Numbered from the stretch's first letter, positions 1-14,526 are shown. The stretch is DNA of 64,000 nucleotides from Vibrio sp. SS-MA-C1-2 (GCF_021513135.1 NZ_CP090981.1:558001-622000); one strand, 5' to 3'. The notes: a model not told the origin generated them from the sequence alone. Made by a program: numbers and translations.

Positions 1-1
1 T

Positions 2-1372
2 CGAGCTGGCGATCCACCGTCAAACTCCCTTGCTCAACGTTTACGAGAACTACCGTTACGTGTTGATCGTTTAAAGACAGGGACACCTCCTCGTATTGAT
101 GCACGTACTGTCGACTTCTCTGTCATGAAAGCTCAACATGGTGATGATCCTTGTCCTGTATTTTCATATATGGGAAGTCAGAAGGATCATCCTCAACAGA
201 TCCCATGTTACGTGACTCATACCAATGAAAAAACCCATGACATTATTCGCAATAATCTAGATAGAAGTCCAATGTATGCGGGTGTAATTGAAGGTATTGG
301 TCCTCGTTACTGTCCTTCTATTGAAGATAAAGTGATGCGTTTTGCCGATAAAAACAGCCATCAAATATTTGTTGAACCTGAAGGCTTAACGACCCATGAG
401 CTTTACCCAAATGGGATCTCAACCAGCTTACCATTTGATGTTCAATTAGAAATCGTACGTTCAATGGTAGGATTTGAAAATGCCAATATTATGCGTCCAG
501 GTTATGCGATTGAATATGATTTCTTTGATCCAAGAGATTTAAAACAAACATTTGAAACTAAGTATATTAGTGGTCTTTTCTTTGCTGGCCAGATTAATGG
601 TACTACAGGTTACGAAGAAGCCGCTGCTCAAGGTTTGTTTGCAGGATTAAATGCGGCACGTTATGCATCTGATTTAGAAGGTGTCACTTTACGTCGAGAC
701 CAAGCTTATCTTGGGGTACTTGTTGATGATCTATCAACACTTGGAACCAAAGAACCTTATCGAATGTTTACTTCTCGTGCAGAATACCGTTTAACTTTAC
801 GTGAAGATAATGCCGATATTCGTTTAACGGAACTTGGTCGTGAATTAGGTTTAGTCGATGATGCTCGTTGGCAACGTTTTAACCAAAAGATGGAAAACAT
901 TGCTCAAGAACAACAACGTTTAAAAAGCATTTATGTCCAGCCTAGTAGTGAACAAGCTGAACAATTAAATCCAAACCTAAAAACACCAATGGCAAGAGAA
1001 GCGTCTATTGAAGATCTTCTTCGTCGTCCAGAGACAAATTATAACGATCTTATGAAAGTTGATGGTTTAGGTCCTGGAATCGAGGATCGACAAGCGGCAG
1101 AACAGATCGAGATCCAAGTTAAGTATCAAGGGTATATCGATCGTCAACAAGATGAAATTGCCAAATCTTTGCGCCATGAAAAAACCAAGTTACCGGTTGA
1201 TTTAGATTATAAGCAAGTTAAGGGTTTATCGAATGAAGTTATTGCTAAGTTGACTGATGCCAAACCTGCAACAATGGGGATTGCCTCTCGAATCTCAGGC
1301 ATTACGCCTGCCGCTATCTCTATTCTGCTTGTTCATTTGAAAAAGCAAGGCTTACTAAAAAAGGGTGAGTAA
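2..1372 (+). CDS. mnmG: MnmG (GidA), tRNA uridine-5-carboxymethylaminomethyl modification enzyme, 5'-truncated by the window edge
   Basis: FAD-dependent enzyme that works with MnmE to build cmnm5U at wobble U34 of certain tRNAs. The frame is open from base 2 and already reads family sequence ([27 protein letters not shown]), so the gene begins upstream of the window; the ATG at 125 is internal. About 456 codons are visible, against a usual length of about 630, so the N-terminal FAD-binding part is missing. The conserved [17 protein letters not shown] and [21 protein letters not shown] motifs are present, followed by the helical C-terminal tRNA/MnmE-binding region. The stop codon directly abuts the rsmG start, so the two are co-transcribed. 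This gene normally flanks oriC. Confidence 0.97.
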   Translation, partial: RAGDPPSNSLAQRLRELPLRVDRLKTGTPPRIDARTVDFSVMKAQHGDDPCPVFSYMGSQKDHPQQIPCYVTHTNEKTHDIIRNNLDRSPMYAGVIEGIGPRYCPSIEDKVMRFADKNSHQIFVEPEGLTTHELYPNGISTSLPFDVQLEIVRSMVGFENANIMRPGYAIEYDFFDPRDLKQTFETKYISGLFFAGQINGTTGYEEAAAQGLFAGLNAARYASDLEGVTLRRDQAYLGVLVDDLSTLGTKEPYRMFTSRAEYRLTLREDNADIRLTELGRELGLVDDARWQRFNQKMENIAQEQQRLKSIYVQPSSEQAEQLNPNLKTPMAREASIEDLLRRPETNYNDLMKVDGLGPGIEDRQAAEQIEIQVKYQGYIDRQQDEIAKSLRHEKTKLPVDLDYKQVKGLSNEVIAKLTDAKPATMGIASRISGITPAAISILLVHLKKQGLLKKGE

Positions 1373-1993
1373 ATGAAACAGAAGTTAAAAGCACTGATTG
1401 AGCAAACAGAGGTAACCGTGACAGAAGAGCAACTAGATAAATTAGTTGCTCTGGTTGAGATGCTACATAAATGGAACAAGGCATATAACCTAACTTCCGT
1501 TCGTGATCCCAATGAGATGCTGACTAAACATATTGTAGATAGTATTGTTGTTAGTCCATATCTTAATGGTAATACCTTCATCGATGTTGGTACGGGTCCT
1601 GGATTACCAGGCTTACCTCTGGCAATCATTAATCCAGATAAACAATTTACCTTATTGGATAGTCTGGGAAAACGTATTCGTTTTATCCGCCAAGTTGTAC
1701 ATGAGCTAGGATTAAAAAACGTCACTCCTGTTCAGAGTCGAGTTGAAGAATTTGAGAGTGAAGAAGGGTTTGATTTAGTCTTGAGTCGTGCATTCGCTTC
1801 AATGAGTGACATGGTGGGTTGGTGTCGTCATTTACCAACAAAAGAGCATGGTCGTTTCTTAGCACTAAAAGGGGTTTATCCTCAGCAAGAGATCGATGAG
1901 TTACCAACATGGTGTAAAGTTGAAAAAATAGACCACCTACAAGTTCCTCAACTTGATGGTGAAAGACATCTTGTTTTGATTAAAGCCTCTTAA
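1373..1993 (+). CDS. rsmG: RsmG (GidB), 16S rRNA m7G527 methyltransferase
   Basis: SAM-dependent methyltransferase that makes 7-methylguanosine at position 527 of 16S rRNA. The 206-residue length is typical. The SAM-binding loop [17 protein letters not shown] lies at about residues 65-81, followed by [12 protein letters not shown] and VLSRAFASM, all usual for RsmG. Its ATG follows the mnmG TAA with no gap, indicating translational coupling. In vibrios the next genes are usually parA and parB; here about 550 bases without a gene follow and then the ATP synthase operon. Confidence 0.96.
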   Translation: MKQKLKALIEQTEVTVTEEQLDKLVALVEMLHKWNKAYNLTSVRDPNEMLTKHIVDSIVVSPYLNGNTFIDVGTGPGLPGLPLAIINPDKQFTLLDSLGKRIRFIRQVVHELGLKNVTPVQSRVEEFESEEGFDLVLSRAFASMSDMVGWCRHLPTKEHGRFLALKGVYPQQEIDELPTWCKVEKIDHLQVPQLDGERHLVLIKAS

Positions 1994-2007
1994 CTCTCCT
2001 CCTAATT

Positions 2008-2048
2008 AAACTACCCATAAGTGTATATCCCTATTTTATGGGTAGTTT
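2008..2048 (+). terminator. AT-rich inverted repeat after rsmG, probable terminator
   Basis: A 13-base arm (2008-2020, AAACTACCCATAA) is perfectly complementary to 2036-2048 (TTATGGGTAGTTT), separated by a 15-base loop and followed by a T-rich stretch. It starts 15 bases after the rsmG stop. The stem is weak in GC, so its strength is uncertain. Confidence 0.6.
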
Positions 2049-2435
2049 GATTTATTAATATATATTCCTTTATATTGATGAACTTAACTAGTTTCATATG
2101 TTGATAATGACCACCTCTTTTTGGGTGTTTATTTTTGGCAGATATGTTTTCATATTTATTGATTGGCAACCTTTATCGGTAAGATTAAAATAATATTTAC
2201 CAATTATATTTAATTTATTTTTATATAGTCAAAAGTAAAAGAGAACAGAAACAGAAAAGCGTTTCTGTCATTGATTGCTTATATGTAAGTATCGATAAAT
2301 AATTTATTCATTATTAACGTGTTATTTTTACTTACAATTATGTATAACCTCTTAATTATTAAGGTATTATTATTGCTTAGTAATGTTTTTACTATATAAA
2401 TGTACGTATTATCTATAATTATTCATCTGGAATAG

Positions 2436-2463
2436 TTGCAAATAGGTAACTCAAATGTATAAT
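2436..2463 (+). promoter_or_regulatory. Candidate sigma-70 promoter for the atp operon
   Basis: TTGCAA at 2436-2441 and a perfect TATAAT at 2458-2463 are separated by 16 bases, about 90 bases upstream of atpI. It is the best promoter-like pair in the rsmG-atpI gap; no start site is demonstrated. Confidence 0.55.
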
Positions 2464-2555
2464 TTGATTGGAAACTTTATTGTAACAAGGGAAGTTCAAA
2501 GTTACCTTTCTACGATAATCAAATTGATAACATTAATTGTTAAGGTGTGGTGAGT

Positions 2556-3718
<1,163 letters not shown>

Positions 3719-3754
3719 TTAAAATTTAAATTAAACGCAATGCGTTTTTACTAG

Positions 3755-4009
<255 letters not shown>

Positions 4010-4068
4010 TCAACCACACTTGAACTGAACGTACGCTATTTGTTTTTAATTACAAGAGGATTTGCGCT

Positions 4069-4539
4069 GTGAATATCAACGCGACTCTGCTTGGCCAAGC
4101 ATTAGCTTTTGTTATTTTTGTCTGGTTCTGCATGAAGTATGTATGGCCACCGTTAGTTGCTGCTATTGAAGAACGTCAGAAAAATATCGCTGACGGCTTA
4201 GCATCTGCTGAACGAGCAACAAAAGATTTGCAACTGGCACAAGCTAACGCCTCTGATCAAATGAAAGAGGCAAAACGCTCTGCTGCTGACATTATAGAGC
4301 AGGCGAATAAGCGTAAAGCTCAGATCATTGATGAAGCTCGAGATGAGGCTGAAGCTGAACGAGTAAAAATTATTACTCAAGGCCAAGCTGAGATAGAAAC
4401 AGAACAGAATCGAGCTCGTGATGATTTGCGTAAGCAAGTTGCAACACTAGCCATTATCGGTGCAGAGAAAATCATTGAGCGTGAGGTTAATGCCGCTACG
4501 CATCAGGATATTCTTGATAAAGTCACTGCAGAACTTTAA
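4069..4539 (+). CDS. atpF: AtpF, Fo subunit b of ATP synthase
   Basis: Peripheral-stalk subunit of 156 residues with one N-terminal membrane helix (about residues 6-26: [21 protein letters not shown]) followed by a long charged coiled coil ([13 protein letters not shown] through [12 protein letters not shown]). It starts with GTG at 4069 behind AAGAGGA (4053-4059). It lies between atpE and atpH and is only 17 bases from atpH. Confidence 0.97.
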   Translation: MNINATLLGQALAFVIFVWFCMKYVWPPLVAAIEERQKNIADGLASAERATKDLQLAQANASDQMKEAKRSAADIIEQANKRKAQIIDEARDEAEAERVKIITQGQAEIETEQNRARDDLRKQVATLAIIGAEKIIEREVNAATHQDILDKVTAEL

Positions 4540-4556
4540 TACGAGGGGCAAGCAAC

Positions 4557-5090
4557 ATGTCGGAAATGACTACTATCGCACGCCCTTACGCTAAAGCAGC
4601 TTTTGATTTTGCCGTTGAGAATAAATCGTTGGATAAGTGGGCAGAAATGCTAGCTTTTTCCGCAGAAGTAGCCAAAAACGAAACGGTTCACCAGCTTTTA
4701 GATGGGGCGTTAACTCCTGAAAAAGTGGCTGAAATATTTGTTAGTGTTTGTGGTGAACAACTCAACGAACATGGTCAGAACTTTATTAAAGTGATGGCTG
4801 AAAGTGGGCGTCTTTTAGCACTACCCGAAGTCTCAGATCAGTTTATCTTGCTATGGCAAGAGTTAAAACATGAAATGGATGTCGATGTAATTTCTGCTGT
4901 TGCGTTATCAAAAGCGCAAGAGAAAGAGATTGGTGCGAAATTAGAAAAACGCTTAGAGCGTAAAATTAAGCTGAATTGCAGTGTAGACGAAGCCCTGGTA
5001 GCAGGGATTATTATTCGAGCCGGAGATTTGGTCATCGATAACTCAGTACGAACTAAGCTAGCTCGTCTGAACGATGCACTGCAATCTTGA
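4557..5090 (+). CDS. atpH: AtpH, F1 subunit delta of ATP synthase
   Basis: 177-residue peripheral-stalk subunit that joins the b dimer to the top of the F1 head. The family N-terminus ([15 protein letters not shown]) and the C-terminal motif ([20 protein letters not shown]) are clear. A GAGGGGCAAGC stretch gives a ribosome-binding site before the ATG. The stop is 16 bases from the atpA start. Confidence 0.97.
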   Translation: MSEMTTIARPYAKAAFDFAVENKSLDKWAEMLAFSAEVAKNETVHQLLDGALTPEKVAEIFVSVCGEQLNEHGQNFIKVMAESGRLLALPEVSDQFILLWQELKHEMDVDVISAVALSKAQEKEIGAKLEKRLERKIKLNCSVDEALVAGIIIRAGDLVIDNSVRTKLARLNDALQS

Positions 5091-5106
5091 TTTGGGGATT
5101 GGAGCA

Positions 5107-6648
5107 ATGCAACTTAATTCCACGGAAATTAGCGATCTGATCAAACAGAGAATTGAAAAATTCAATGTTGCTACAGAGGCGCGCAATGAAGGTACTATCG
5201 TTTCAGTAAGTGATGGTATCCTTCGAATCCATGGCCTTGCAGATGTTATGCAAGGGGAAATGATTGAAATTCAGGGCAACCGTTATGCTCTAGCACTTAA
5301 CCTTGAGCCAGACTCAGTAGGTGCTGTTGTAATGGGCCCATATGCCGACCTTCGTGAAGGCATGAAAGTTAAAAGTACTGGACGTATTCTAGAGGTTCCT
5401 GTTGGTCCTGGTCTACTTGGTCGTGTTGTAAACACACTAGGTGCTCCGATCGATGGTAAAGGTCCTGTAGATAGCGATACGTTCTCTCCGGTTGAAGTGA
5501 TTGCACCTGGTGTAATCGCACGTAAATCGGTAGATCAACCAGTACAAACTGGCTATAAAGCTGTCGATGCAATGATTCCAATTGGCCGCGGCCAGCGTGA
5601 ATTAATCATCGGTGACCGTCAGACTGGTAAAACAGCCCTTGCGATCGATGCAATTATTAACCAGAAAGATTCTGGTATTAAATGTGTTTATGTCGCGATT
5701 GGTCAGAAAGCATCTACGATTGCGAACGTTGTACGTAAGCTTGAAGAGCATGATGCACTGAAAAATACAGCGGTTGTTGTTGCATCAGCATCAGAATCAG
5801 CGGCTCTACAATACCTAGCACCATACTCTGGTTGTGCAATGGGTGAGTACTTCCGTGACCGTGGTGAAGATGCACTGATTGTTTATGATGATCTATCTAA
5901 GCAAGCGGTAGCATATCGTCAAATCTCACTACTTCTTCGTCGTCCACCTGGTCGTGAAGCATTCCCTGGTGATGTATTCTACTTACACTCACGTCTACTA
6001 GAGCGTGCAGCTCGCGTAAATGAAGAGTATGTTGAGAAGTTTACCAACGGTGCGGTAAAAGGTAAGACTGGTTCTTTAACAGCGCTTCCTATTATCGAAA
6101 CTCAAGCTGGTGACGTATCTGCATTCGTACCTACCAACGTAATTTCGATTACTGATGGTCAGATCTTCTTACAGACTGAGCTATTCAATGCTGGTATTCG
6201 TCCTCCTGTAGATCCGGGTATTTCGGTTTCTCGTGTTGGTGGTGCAGCGCAGACTAAGATCATGAAAAAGCTATCTGGTGGTATCCGTACCGCACTAGCT
6301 CAGTATCGTGAACTTGCCGCGTTTGCTCAGTTCTCATCAGATCTTGATGAAGCAACGAAGAAACAGCTAGACCATGGACAGAAAGTAACAGAATTAATGA
6401 AGCAGAAGCAGTATGCACCAATGTCTGTATTTGAACAGTCAATGGTTATCTTTGCTGCAGAAAAAGGTTATTTAGTTGATGTTCAACTAGATAAGCTAGC
6501 TGACTTCGAAGCTGCGTTACTTTCTTATGCGAAGGGCAAATACGCTGATTTGGTTAAACAAATCGATGAGACGGGTGCTTATAACGGAGAAATCGAAACT
6601 CAATTAACTACGTTAATGGACGATTTCAAAGAGACCCAGACCTGGTAA
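5107..6648 (+). CDS. atpA: AtpA, F1 subunit alpha of ATP synthase
   Basis: 513-residue non-catalytic nucleotide-binding subunit of the F1 hexamer. The Walker A sequence GDRQTGKT lies at about residues 169-176, with [20 protein letters not shown] carrying the Walker B region, and the arginine-finger region [13 protein letters not shown] follows. The start at 5107 ([16 protein letters not shown]) has GGAG at 5100-5103; the in-frame ATG at 5074 overlaps atpH and adds a non-family peptide, so it is rejected. Full length and intact. Confidence 0.98.
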   Translation: MQLNSTEISDLIKQRIEKFNVATEARNEGTIVSVSDGILRIHGLADVMQGEMIEIQGNRYALALNLEPDSVGAVVMGPYADLREGMKVKSTGRILEVPVGPGLLGRVVNTLGAPIDGKGPVDSDTFSPVEVIAPGVIARKSVDQPVQTGYKAVDAMIPIGRGQRELIIGDRQTGKTALAIDAIINQKDSGIKCVYVAIGQKASTIANVVRKLEEHDALKNTAVVVASASESAALQYLAPYSGCAMGEYFRDRGEDALIVYDDLSKQAVAYRQISLLLRRPPGREAFPGDVFYLHSRLLERAARVNEEYVEKFTNGAVKGKTGSLTALPIIETQAGDVSAFVPTNVISITDGQIFLQTELFNAGIRPPVDPGISVSRVGGAAQTKIMKKLSGGIRTALAQYRELAAFAQFSSDLDEATKKQLDHGQKVTELMKQKQYAPMSVFEQSMVIFAAEKGYLVDVQLDKLADFEAALLSYAKGKYADLVKQIDETGAYNGEIETQLTTLMDDFKETQTW

Positions 6649-6694
6649 TGCGTAGGTGGCCTAAATTAGGTCACCCTTTAATCGGAGAGTAACA

Positions 6695-7561
6695 ATGGCC
6701 GGCGCAAAAGAGATTCGTAATAAGATCGGAAGTGTACAAAATACACAGAAGATCACTTCGGCAATGCAGATGGTTGCTGCTTCTAAGATGCGTAAAACGC
6801 AAGATACTATGGAAGCCAGCCGTCCTTATGCGACCACAATGCGCAACGTGATCGGTCATGTCGCTAACGCAAATCTAGAGTATAAACATCCATACCTAGA
6901 AGAGCGTGATGTTAAGCGAGTAGGTTACATTATTATTTCAACTGACCGTGGTCTTTGTGGTGGCTTAAACATTAACTTGTTTAAAAAAGCCCTCACAAGT
7001 ATGCAGGAGCAGAAAGCTGCTAATGCAGACATTGAACTAGCACTAATTGGTTCAAAAGCGACGTCGTTCTTTAATAGTTATGGCGGCTCAGTGGCTGCTC
7101 AAACGTCAGGATTAGGTGATACACCTGCTCTTGATGATTTGATCGGTACTGTAGGCGTAATGCTAGAGAAATATAATGAAGGCCAACTGGATCGCTTGTA
7201 TATCGTTTACAACCATTTTGTAAATACGATGGTACAAGAGCCAGTGATCGATCAACTACTGCCTTTGGTTAAGTCTGACGACAAAGAGATGCATCGTAAA
7301 CACTCTTGGGATTACCTCTATGAGCCTGAACCAAAAGCGCTTTTAGATAAGCTATTGGTTCGCTATATAGAGTCTCAAGTTTACCAAGGAGTGGTGGAAA
7401 ACCTCTCTTGTGAGCAAGCTGCTCGAATGATTGCGATGCAAGCAGCAACAGATAATGCAGAAGACTTAATAGATCAACTGCAATTAGTTTATAACAAAGC
7501 ACGACAAGCGGCGATTACGCAAGAGCTGTCTGAGATTGTTTCTGGTGCTGCTGCAGTTTAA
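6695..7561 (+). CDS. atpG: AtpG, F1 subunit gamma of ATP synthase
   Basis: 288-residue central rotor stalk. The N-terminal helix ([20 protein letters not shown]) and C-terminal helix ([18 protein letters not shown]) that form the rotor coiled coil are well conserved, as is [15 protein letters not shown] in the Rossmann-like part. A GGAGAG site at 6684-6689 precedes the ATG. Fifth from last gene-scale unit of the operon, followed by atpD after 36 bases. Confidence 0.97.
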   Translation: MAGAKEIRNKIGSVQNTQKITSAMQMVAASKMRKTQDTMEASRPYATTMRNVIGHVANANLEYKHPYLEERDVKRVGYIIISTDRGLCGGLNINLFKKALTSMQEQKAANADIELALIGSKATSFFNSYGGSVAAQTSGLGDTPALDDLIGTVGVMLEKYNEGQLDRLYIVYNHFVNTMVQEPVIDQLLPLVKSDDKEMHRKHSWDYLYEPEPKALLDKLLVRYIESQVYQGVVENLSCEQAARMIAMQAATDNAEDLIDQLQLVYNKARQAAITQELSEIVSGAAAV

Positions 7562-7582
7562 TGCAAAGGTTAATAAATTTAG

Positions 7583-9001
<1,419 letters not shown>

Positions 9002-9019
9002 ACCTGAGTAGGAGGCGAC

Positions 9020-9442
9020 ATGGCAGCGATAACCTTCCATCTGGATGTTGTCAGTGCAGAAAAAATGATGTTTTCTGGTCTGGTTGAAACAATTCAGGTG
9101 ACAGGTAGCGAAGGTGAGCTAGGAATTTATTCTGGCCATACTCCGCTGCTGACCGCCATAAAGCCTGGGATGGTTCGAATCGTTAAACAACATGGACACG
9201 AAGAGATTATCTACCTTTCTGGTGGGATCTTGGAGGTTCAGCCTAGCTCAACTACTGTGCTAGCTGATACCGCAATCCGTGGTGAAGATTTGGATGCAGC
9301 CAAGGCTGAGGAAGCAAAAAATCAAGCTGAATTGATGATTCAAAATCAGCATGATGATATTAACTTCACTCAGGCGGCTAGTGATTTAGCTAAAGCGATT
9401 GCTCAGTTGAAAGTTATTGATCTGGTTAAGAACAGACGATAA
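9020..9442 (+). CDS. atpC: AtpC, F1 subunit epsilon of ATP synthase
   Basis: 140-residue regulatory subunit with an N-terminal beta-sandwich ([28 protein letters not shown]) and a C-terminal two-helix domain ([12 protein letters not shown] through [11 protein letters not shown]) that can inhibit ATP hydrolysis. AGGAGG at 9010-9015 gives a strong ribosome-binding site. Last gene of the operon, with a terminator directly after it. Confidence 0.97.
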   Translation: MAAITFHLDVVSAEKMMFSGLVETIQVTGSEGELGIYSGHTPLLTAIKPGMVRIVKQHGHEEIIYLSGGILEVQPSSTTVLADTAIRGEDLDAAKAEEAKNQAELMIQNQHDDINFTQAASDLAKAIAQLKVIDLVKNRR

Positions 9443-9461
9443 TTTATTGCTAAGTAACGTC

Positions 9462-9489
9462 AAAGGCAGCTCTTCGGGGCTGCCTTTTT
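9462..9489 (+). terminator. Rho-independent terminator of the atp operon
   Basis: GC-rich hairpin (GGCAGC 9465-9470 with GCTGCC 9479-9484) followed by TTTTTG, 20 bases after the atpC stop. Confidence 0.93.
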
Positions 9490-9662
9490 GTTTTTCTTAT
9501 CGCATAATTTATCTTTAAATAGAAAAACCTCCTTCTCCAGTCTGCGCTCTCTTCTGTATCTGGATAAAAACAGCGTATACTTATCTTCATCATTATTGAG
9601 GCTATTTATCTCAATCATCAAATTCATTATTTACTTCAGAAAAGTTAGTTAAAGGACTCACC

Positions 9663-11030
9663 ATGAATTTTAGTGTTGTTATTCTTGCAGCGGGTAAAGG
9701 GACTCGTATGTACTCTCAGTTGCCTAAAGTGCTACATACCTTAGCGGGTAAGCCAATGGTGAAGCATGTGATTGATACATGTAGCCAGTTAGGAGCCGAT
9801 AATATTCACCTAGTTTATGGTCATGGTGGTGAATTAATGCAGCAAACATTGGCGGAAGAATCGGTTAATTGGATCTTACAGAAAGAACAATTAGGTACTG
9901 GACATGCCGTTAAGCAAGCCGCTCCTGAGTTTGCTGATGATGAGCAAGTGTTAGTGCTTTATGGTGATGTACCACTGATTAGTGAAGAGACTTTAGAGCA
10001 GTTATTAGCGGCACAACCTGACGGCGGCATTGGTCTACTAACGGTGGTACTGGATGATTCATCAGGCTATGGTCGTATTGTTCGTAAAGACGGTGAAGTC
10101 GTCGCCATCGTTGAACAAAAAGATGCTAGTCCAGAACAGTTAGCGATTAAAGAGATCAACACCGGTGTATTAGTGGCAAGCGGCGGTGATTTAAAACGTT
10201 GGTTAGCGGCATTAGATAATAATAATGCACAAGGTGAATTCTACCTTACTGATATCATTGAGATGGCACACAATGACGGTAAAGCGATTAATGCGGTACA
10301 TCCACAAAGCCCTGTTGAAGTGGAAGGGGTGAATAATCGTGTTCAGTTAGCAAAACTAGAACGAGCTTATCAAGCTCAACAAGCCGAAAAATTATTAGAA
10401 CAGGGTGTCATGCTAAGAGATCCTTCTCGCTTTGATCTTCGTGGAAAACTTCAATGTGGACAAGATGTCGAGATCGATATCAATGTGATCATCGAAGGTG
10501 AAGTGACGATCGGCGATAATGTGATCATCGGAGCAGGATCTGTGCTAAAAGATTGTGAGATTGATGACAATACACTGGTGCGTCCATATAGCATTATTGA
10601 AGGTGCAACGGTCGGTGAAGATTGTACGGTAGGGCCATTTACTCGTCTTCGTCCTGGTGCTGAGCTGGTGGGTGATTCTCATGTTGGTAACTTTGTTGAG
10701 ATGAAGAAAGCGAAGTTAGGTAAAGGCTCTAAAGCGAATCATTTAACCTATATTGGTGATGCGACCATTGGTGAGCGCGTCAATATTGGTGCAGGTACCA
10801 TTACGTGTAATTATGATGGGGCAAATAAGTTCCAGACCATTATAGAAGATGATGTATTTGTCGGTTCTGATTCACAGCTGGTTGCACCTGTTACTGTCGG
10901 TAAAGGTTCAACGATTGCAGCTGGTAGCACGATCACTAAAGATGTTGGTGAGAATGAATTAGTATTAACTCGTACCCGTAAAGCGACAACGGTAGCGAAT
11001 TGGAAGCGTCCAACTAAAATCAAATCATGA
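9663..11030 (+). CDS. glmU: GlmU, bifunctional N-acetylglucosamine-1-phosphate uridyltransferase / glucosamine-1-phosphate acetyltransferase
   Basis: Makes UDP-GlcNAc for peptidoglycan and LPS in two steps. The N-terminal uridyltransferase carries [20 protein letters not shown] (residues 8-27); the C-terminal half from about residue 250 is a left-handed beta-helix of hexapeptide repeats ([19 protein letters not shown]) with the acetyltransferase region [20 protein letters not shown] and [13 protein letters not shown]. Length 455 is typical. It stands alone downstream of atp, the usual gammaproteobacterial position, and is convergent with ilvA. Confidence 0.98.
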   Translation: MNFSVVILAAGKGTRMYSQLPKVLHTLAGKPMVKHVIDTCSQLGADNIHLVYGHGGELMQQTLAEESVNWILQKEQLGTGHAVKQAAPEFADDEQVLVLYGDVPLISEETLEQLLAAQPDGGIGLLTVVLDDSSGYGRIVRKDGEVVAIVEQKDASPEQLAIKEINTGVLVASGGDLKRWLAALDNNNAQGEFYLTDIIEMAHNDGKAINAVHPQSPVEVEGVNNRVQLAKLERAYQAQQAEKLLEQGVMLRDPSRFDLRGKLQCGQDVEIDINVIIEGEVTIGDNVIIGAGSVLKDCEIDDNTLVRPYSIIEGATVGEDCTVGPFTRLRPGAELVGDSHVGNFVEMKKAKLGKGSKANHLTYIGDATIGERVNIGAGTITCNYDGANKFQTIIEDDVFVGSDSQLVAPVTVGKGSTIAAGSTITKDVGENELVLTRTRKATTVANWKRPTKIKS

Positions 11031-11065
11031 ATATTTAATTTTTCATGAATAAATTTTAGATAAAG

Positions 11066-11095
11066 AAAAAGGGATATTTGACTATCCCTTTTTTT
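11066..11095. terminator. Terminator between convergent glmU and ilvA
   Basis: AAAGGGATA paired with TATCCCTTT around a short loop, with A-run before and T-run after, so it can serve both converging transcripts. Confidence 0.88.
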
Positions 11096-11114
11096 GTATC
11101 GCTATTTTTAATGG

Positions 11115-12680
11115 CTATTTGGCAAGAAAGAATTGATAAGATGAGCTATTTGTCTCATCGTTATATTGATATCCCAACTCTTTTAAATGGCGAGAAAAGC
11201 GCATTAAATCTTGCTCTTGTAGTTCAAAACCACACAACACGCGACCATAGTCTGCGCCGTGATTACGGTAATTGAATAGGCTGATATTCCAGTGACTACC
11301 TAAGGTCGATAAAAACTTCACTAACGCGCCAGGATATTCTGGGAATTCGAAGCTGTAGAGTCGTTCTTGCAATGGTTTTGCTGGACGACCACCTACCATA
11401 TAGCGAATATGAAGCTTTGCCATCTCATCATCAGACAGATCGGCAACCGGGTAGCCCGCCTCTTGCAGATCGGTAATGATCTGGTTCAGCTCGCTCTGTC
11501 CACCAGCAAGACGAATACCGACAAAGATATTTGCTTGGCTATCATCGGAGTGACGGTAGTTAAACTCAGTGACGGCACGACCGCCAATTATTTGACAGAA
11601 CTCTAAGAATGCTCCTTGTCTTTCCGGAATCGTTACCGCTAATAGACCTTCACGCTTCTCTCCAAGCTCACAACGCTCAGAGACATAACGTAAACCATGG
11701 AAGTTCAAGTTAGCGCCAGAGAGAACACAGGAGAGATTCTTATCTTTTAGCTGGTGGATATCGGTATAACGTTTTAACCCCGCTAATGCCAAGGCTCCAG
11801 ATGGTTCTGCGATAGCGCGAGTATCCTCAAAAATATCTTTGACTGCTGAGCAGATTTCATCACTGCTTACGGTAATGACATCATCAAGGTACTTTTGACA
11901 TAATCGGAAGGTTTCACTGCCAATCTGTTTTACGGCAACACCATCGGCAAACATACTGACCTGGTCAAGAATGGTCGGGCTTCCTACCGCTAATGCTGCT
12001 TTCAAACAGGCCGAATCTTCAGGCTCGACCCCAATCACTTTAATTTCAGGCATTAATTGCTTAATTAGAACGGCAACGCCAGCAGCTAAACCGCCACCGC
12101 CAACAGGCAAGAAGATATAATCTAACTGACTGTTTTGTTGCAGTAGTTCCATGCCAATGGTTCCTTGCCCAGCGATCACCCTAGGGTGATCAAAAGGAGG
12201 AATAAAAGTATAGCCATGGAGCTCAGATAACTCTTGTGCTTTGGCTTTGGCTTCATCAAAGTTAGCACCATGAAGAATCACGTTGCCACCAAAATCAGCC
12301 ACCGCACTGGTCTTAATTTCAGGGGTGGTTAATGGCATAACAATCGTTGCCTTAATTCCTAATTTATGACCAGAAAGTGCTACGCCTTGCGCATGATTTC
12401 CTGCTGATGCCGCGATAACGCCCGCTTCTTTTTGCTTAGACGTTAACTGTGCCATCATGCTATAAGCGCCACGTAGTTTAAAGGAGTGAACCGGTTGACG
12501 GTCCTCTCGTTTAATCTCTATGTTGTTATCTAAGCGGCTCGATAACTTCCCCATTTTTTGCAATGGTGAAACAATCGCTGCATCGTAAACCGGTGCACGT
12601 AAAACTTCTCTTAAGTAATCGGCACCGGTTAATAGTGCTTCCGTCTGCTGATTAATGCTGGGTGATTGGGATTGTGCCAT
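11115..12680 (-). CDS. ilvA: IlvA, biosynthetic L-threonine dehydratase
   Basis: PLP enzyme converting threonine to 2-oxobutanoate, the committed step of isoleucine synthesis. The PLP lysine is in SFKLRGAYS (about residue 67) and the glycine-rich phosphate site GGGGLAAG follows. The C-terminal part (from about residue 330) holds two ACT-like regulatory regions for isoleucine feedback (EGLLAVTIPERQGAFLEFC and LYSFEFPEYPGALVKFLSTL), so this is the biosynthetic and not the catabolic enzyme. 521 residues. Last gene of ilvGMEDA, 4 bases after ilvD. Confidence 0.97.
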   Translation of the reverse strand: MAQSQSPSINQQTEALLTGADYLREVLRAPVYDAAIVSPLQKMGKLSSRLDNNIEIKREDRQPVHSFKLRGAYSMMAQLTSKQKEAGVIAASAGNHAQGVALSGHKLGIKATIVMPLTTPEIKTSAVADFGGNVILHGANFDEAKAKAQELSELHGYTFIPPFDHPRVIAGQGTIGMELLQQNSQLDYIFLPVGGGGLAAGVAVLIKQLMPEIKVIGVEPEDSACLKAALAVGSPTILDQVSMFADGVAVKQIGSETFRLCQKYLDDVITVSSDEICSAVKDIFEDTRAIAEPSGALALAGLKRYTDIHQLKDKNLSCVLSGANLNFHGLRYVSERCELGEKREGLLAVTIPERQGAFLEFCQIIGGRAVTEFNYRHSDDSQANIFVGIRLAGGQSELNQIITDLQEAGYPVADLSDDEMAKLHIRYMVGGRPAKPLQERLYSFEFPEYPGALVKFLSTLGSHWNISLFNYRNHGADYGRVLCGFELQEQDLMRFSRHLKELGYQYNDETNSSSYQFFLAK

Positions 12681-12684
12681 TAGA

Positions 12685-14526
12685 TTACCCTTCTAGTTTA
12701 CTGCGGTCTCTCACTGCACCTTTATCAGCGCTGGTTGCTAGGTTCGCATAGGCTTTTAGGGCTAAAGAAACAAAACGCTGACGGTTAACCGGTTTCCAAC
12801 CATTTTGATCTAACTGGTTAGCACGTTGTTGTAACTCATCTTGTGCAACGTCTAATTCAATTGAACGATTTGGAATATTGATCTTAATGATATCGCCCGT
12901 TTTCACGAGTGCGATGACACCGCCACTAGCCGCTTCTGGAGAGACGTGACCAATAGAAAGTCCACTTGTACCACCAGAGAAACGGCCATCAGTAATCAAT
13001 GCACAAGCTTTACCTAAGCCCATCGATTTTAGGTAAGTCGTTGGATAAAGCATTTCTTGCATACCTGGGCCACCTTTAGGGCCTTCGTAGCGAATGACGA
13101 CAACATCACCTGCTTTAACGTGACCATCTAAAATACCTGATACTGCATCTTCTTGGCTTTCAAATACAACGGCTGGACCAGTAAAGATTAAACAGTCATC
13201 ATCAACACCTGCCGTTTTAACGATACAACCATCAACAGCAAGATTGCCAGAAAGTACGGCTAAGCCACCATCTTGACTATAAGCATTCTCTTTTGTACGA
13301 ATACAACCATTTTGACGATCATCATCTAACGTATCCCAACGACAATTTTGTGAGAATGCTTGAGTGGTACGAATACCTGCAGGACCTGCACGATAAAAGT
13401 CTTTGATTTCTTGAGATTCAGTGACGGTAATATCGTATTCTGCTAACGTCTCTGTGATTGTCTGACCCAATACGTTATTTACATTAGTATTAAGAAGACC
13501 GGCACGATTCAGTTCGCCAAGGATGCCATAAATACCCCCTGCACGATGGACATCTTCCATATGATAAAGTGGTGTGGATGGGGCGACTTTACATAAGTTT
13601 GGAACATTGCGAGAGAGTGCATCGATATCACTCATATTGAAATCAATTTCTCCCTCTTGTGCCGCAGCTAGTAGATGAAGAACGGTATTGGTTGACCCAC
13701 CCATTGCGACATCTAGAGTCATCGCATTTTCAAACGCCGCTTTATTGGCGATATTGCGAGGTAAAGCTGTTTCATCATCCTGCTCATAGTAACGTTTCGT
13801 TAATTCAACGATACGTTTACCAGCATTGATGAAAAGTGTTTCACGGTCAGCGTGAGTGGCAAGCAGAGATCCGTTACCTGGCTGACTTAAACCTAATGCT
13901 TCTGTTAGGCAGTTCATTGAGTTTGCGGTGAACATACCAGAACATGAACCACAAGTTGGACACGCTGAACGCTCCACTTGCTCACTCTGCTCATCTGAAA
14001 CACTAGGATCGGCACCTTGAATCATCGCATCAACAAGATCAAGCTTGATTATTTGGTCTGAAAGTTTGGTTTTACCCGCTTCCATTGGACCGCCTGAAAC
14101 AAAGATTACGGGAATATTTAGGCGTAAAGAAGCCATCAACATTCCCGGGGTGATTTTGTCGCAGTTTGAGATACAGACCATCGCATCAGCACAGTGCGCG
14201 TTTACCATATACTCAACGGAATCCGCAATTAGCTCACGAGAAGGTAGCGAATAAAGCATGCCACCATGGCCCATTGCGATACCATCATCAACGGCAATCG
14301 TATTGAACTCTTTGGCAATACCGCCTGCTTCTTCAATCTCTTTTGCCACGAGTTGACCTAAATCTTTTAGGTGGACGTGACCAGGTACAAATTGTGTGAA
14401 TGAGTTGACTACGGCGATAATGGGTTTACCGAAGTCTTCATCTTTTACACCCGTTGCACGCCATAGTGCACGTGCGCCAGCCATATTACGACCATGAGTT
14501 GTTGTTGCTGAACGATATTGTGGCAT
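12685..14526 (-). CDS. ilvD: IlvD, dihydroxy-acid dehydratase
   Basis: Iron-sulfur enzyme for the fourth step of valine and isoleucine synthesis. Cluster-ligand cysteines are visible in [15 protein letters not shown] and [19 protein letters not shown]; the carbamylated-lysine/magnesium region and the C-terminal [20 protein letters not shown] are present. 613 residues, family length. Located between ilvE and ilvA in the operon. Confidence 0.98.
   Translation of the reverse strand: MPQYRSATTTHGRNMAGARALWRATGVKDEDFGKPIIAVVNSFTQFVPGHVHLKDLGQLVAKEIEEAGGIAKEFNTIAVDDGIAMGHGGMLYSLPSRELIADSVEYMVNAHCADAMVCISNCDKITPGMLMASLRLNIPVIFVSGGPMEAGKTKLSDQIIKLDLVDAMIQGADPSVSDEQSEQVERSACPTCGSCSGMFTANSMNCLTEALGLSQPGNGSLLATHADRETLFINAGKRIVELTKRYYEQDDETALPRNIANKAAFENAMTLDVAMGGSTNTVLHLLAAAQEGEIDFNMSDIDALSRNVPNLCKVAPSTPLYHMEDVHRAGGIYGILGELNRAGLLNTNVNNVLGQTITETLAEYDITVTESQEIKDFYRAGPAGIRTTQAFSQNCRWDTLDDDRQNGCIRTKENAYSQDGGLAVLSGNLAVDGCIVKTAGVDDDCLIFTGPAVVFESQEDAVSGILDGHVKAGDVVVIRYEGPKGGPGMQEMLYPTTYLKSMGLGKACALITDGRFSGGTSGLSIGHVSPEAASGGVIALVKTGDIIKINIPNRSIELDVAQDELQQRANQLDQNGWKPVNRQRFVSLALKAYANLATSADKGAVRDRSKLEG

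Larger units (their letters stand above)
1994..2555. other. Long non-coding gap between rsmG and atpI
   Basis: About 560 bases of very AT-rich sequence. It holds the rsmG terminator, a perfect 8-bp hairpin (ACAGAAAC 2245-2252 with GTTTCTGT 2261-2268, not followed by a T-run), and a candidate atp promoter near 2436-2463. I see no remnant of parA or parB, which usually occupy this interval in vibrios, and no open frame with recognisable protein sequence. Confidence 0.7.

Noticed and set aside
2245-2268. Perfect 8-bp hairpin in the rsmG-atpI gap as a terminator or parS-like site
   Set aside because: No T-run follows it and it does not match the parS consensus; significance cannot be supported.
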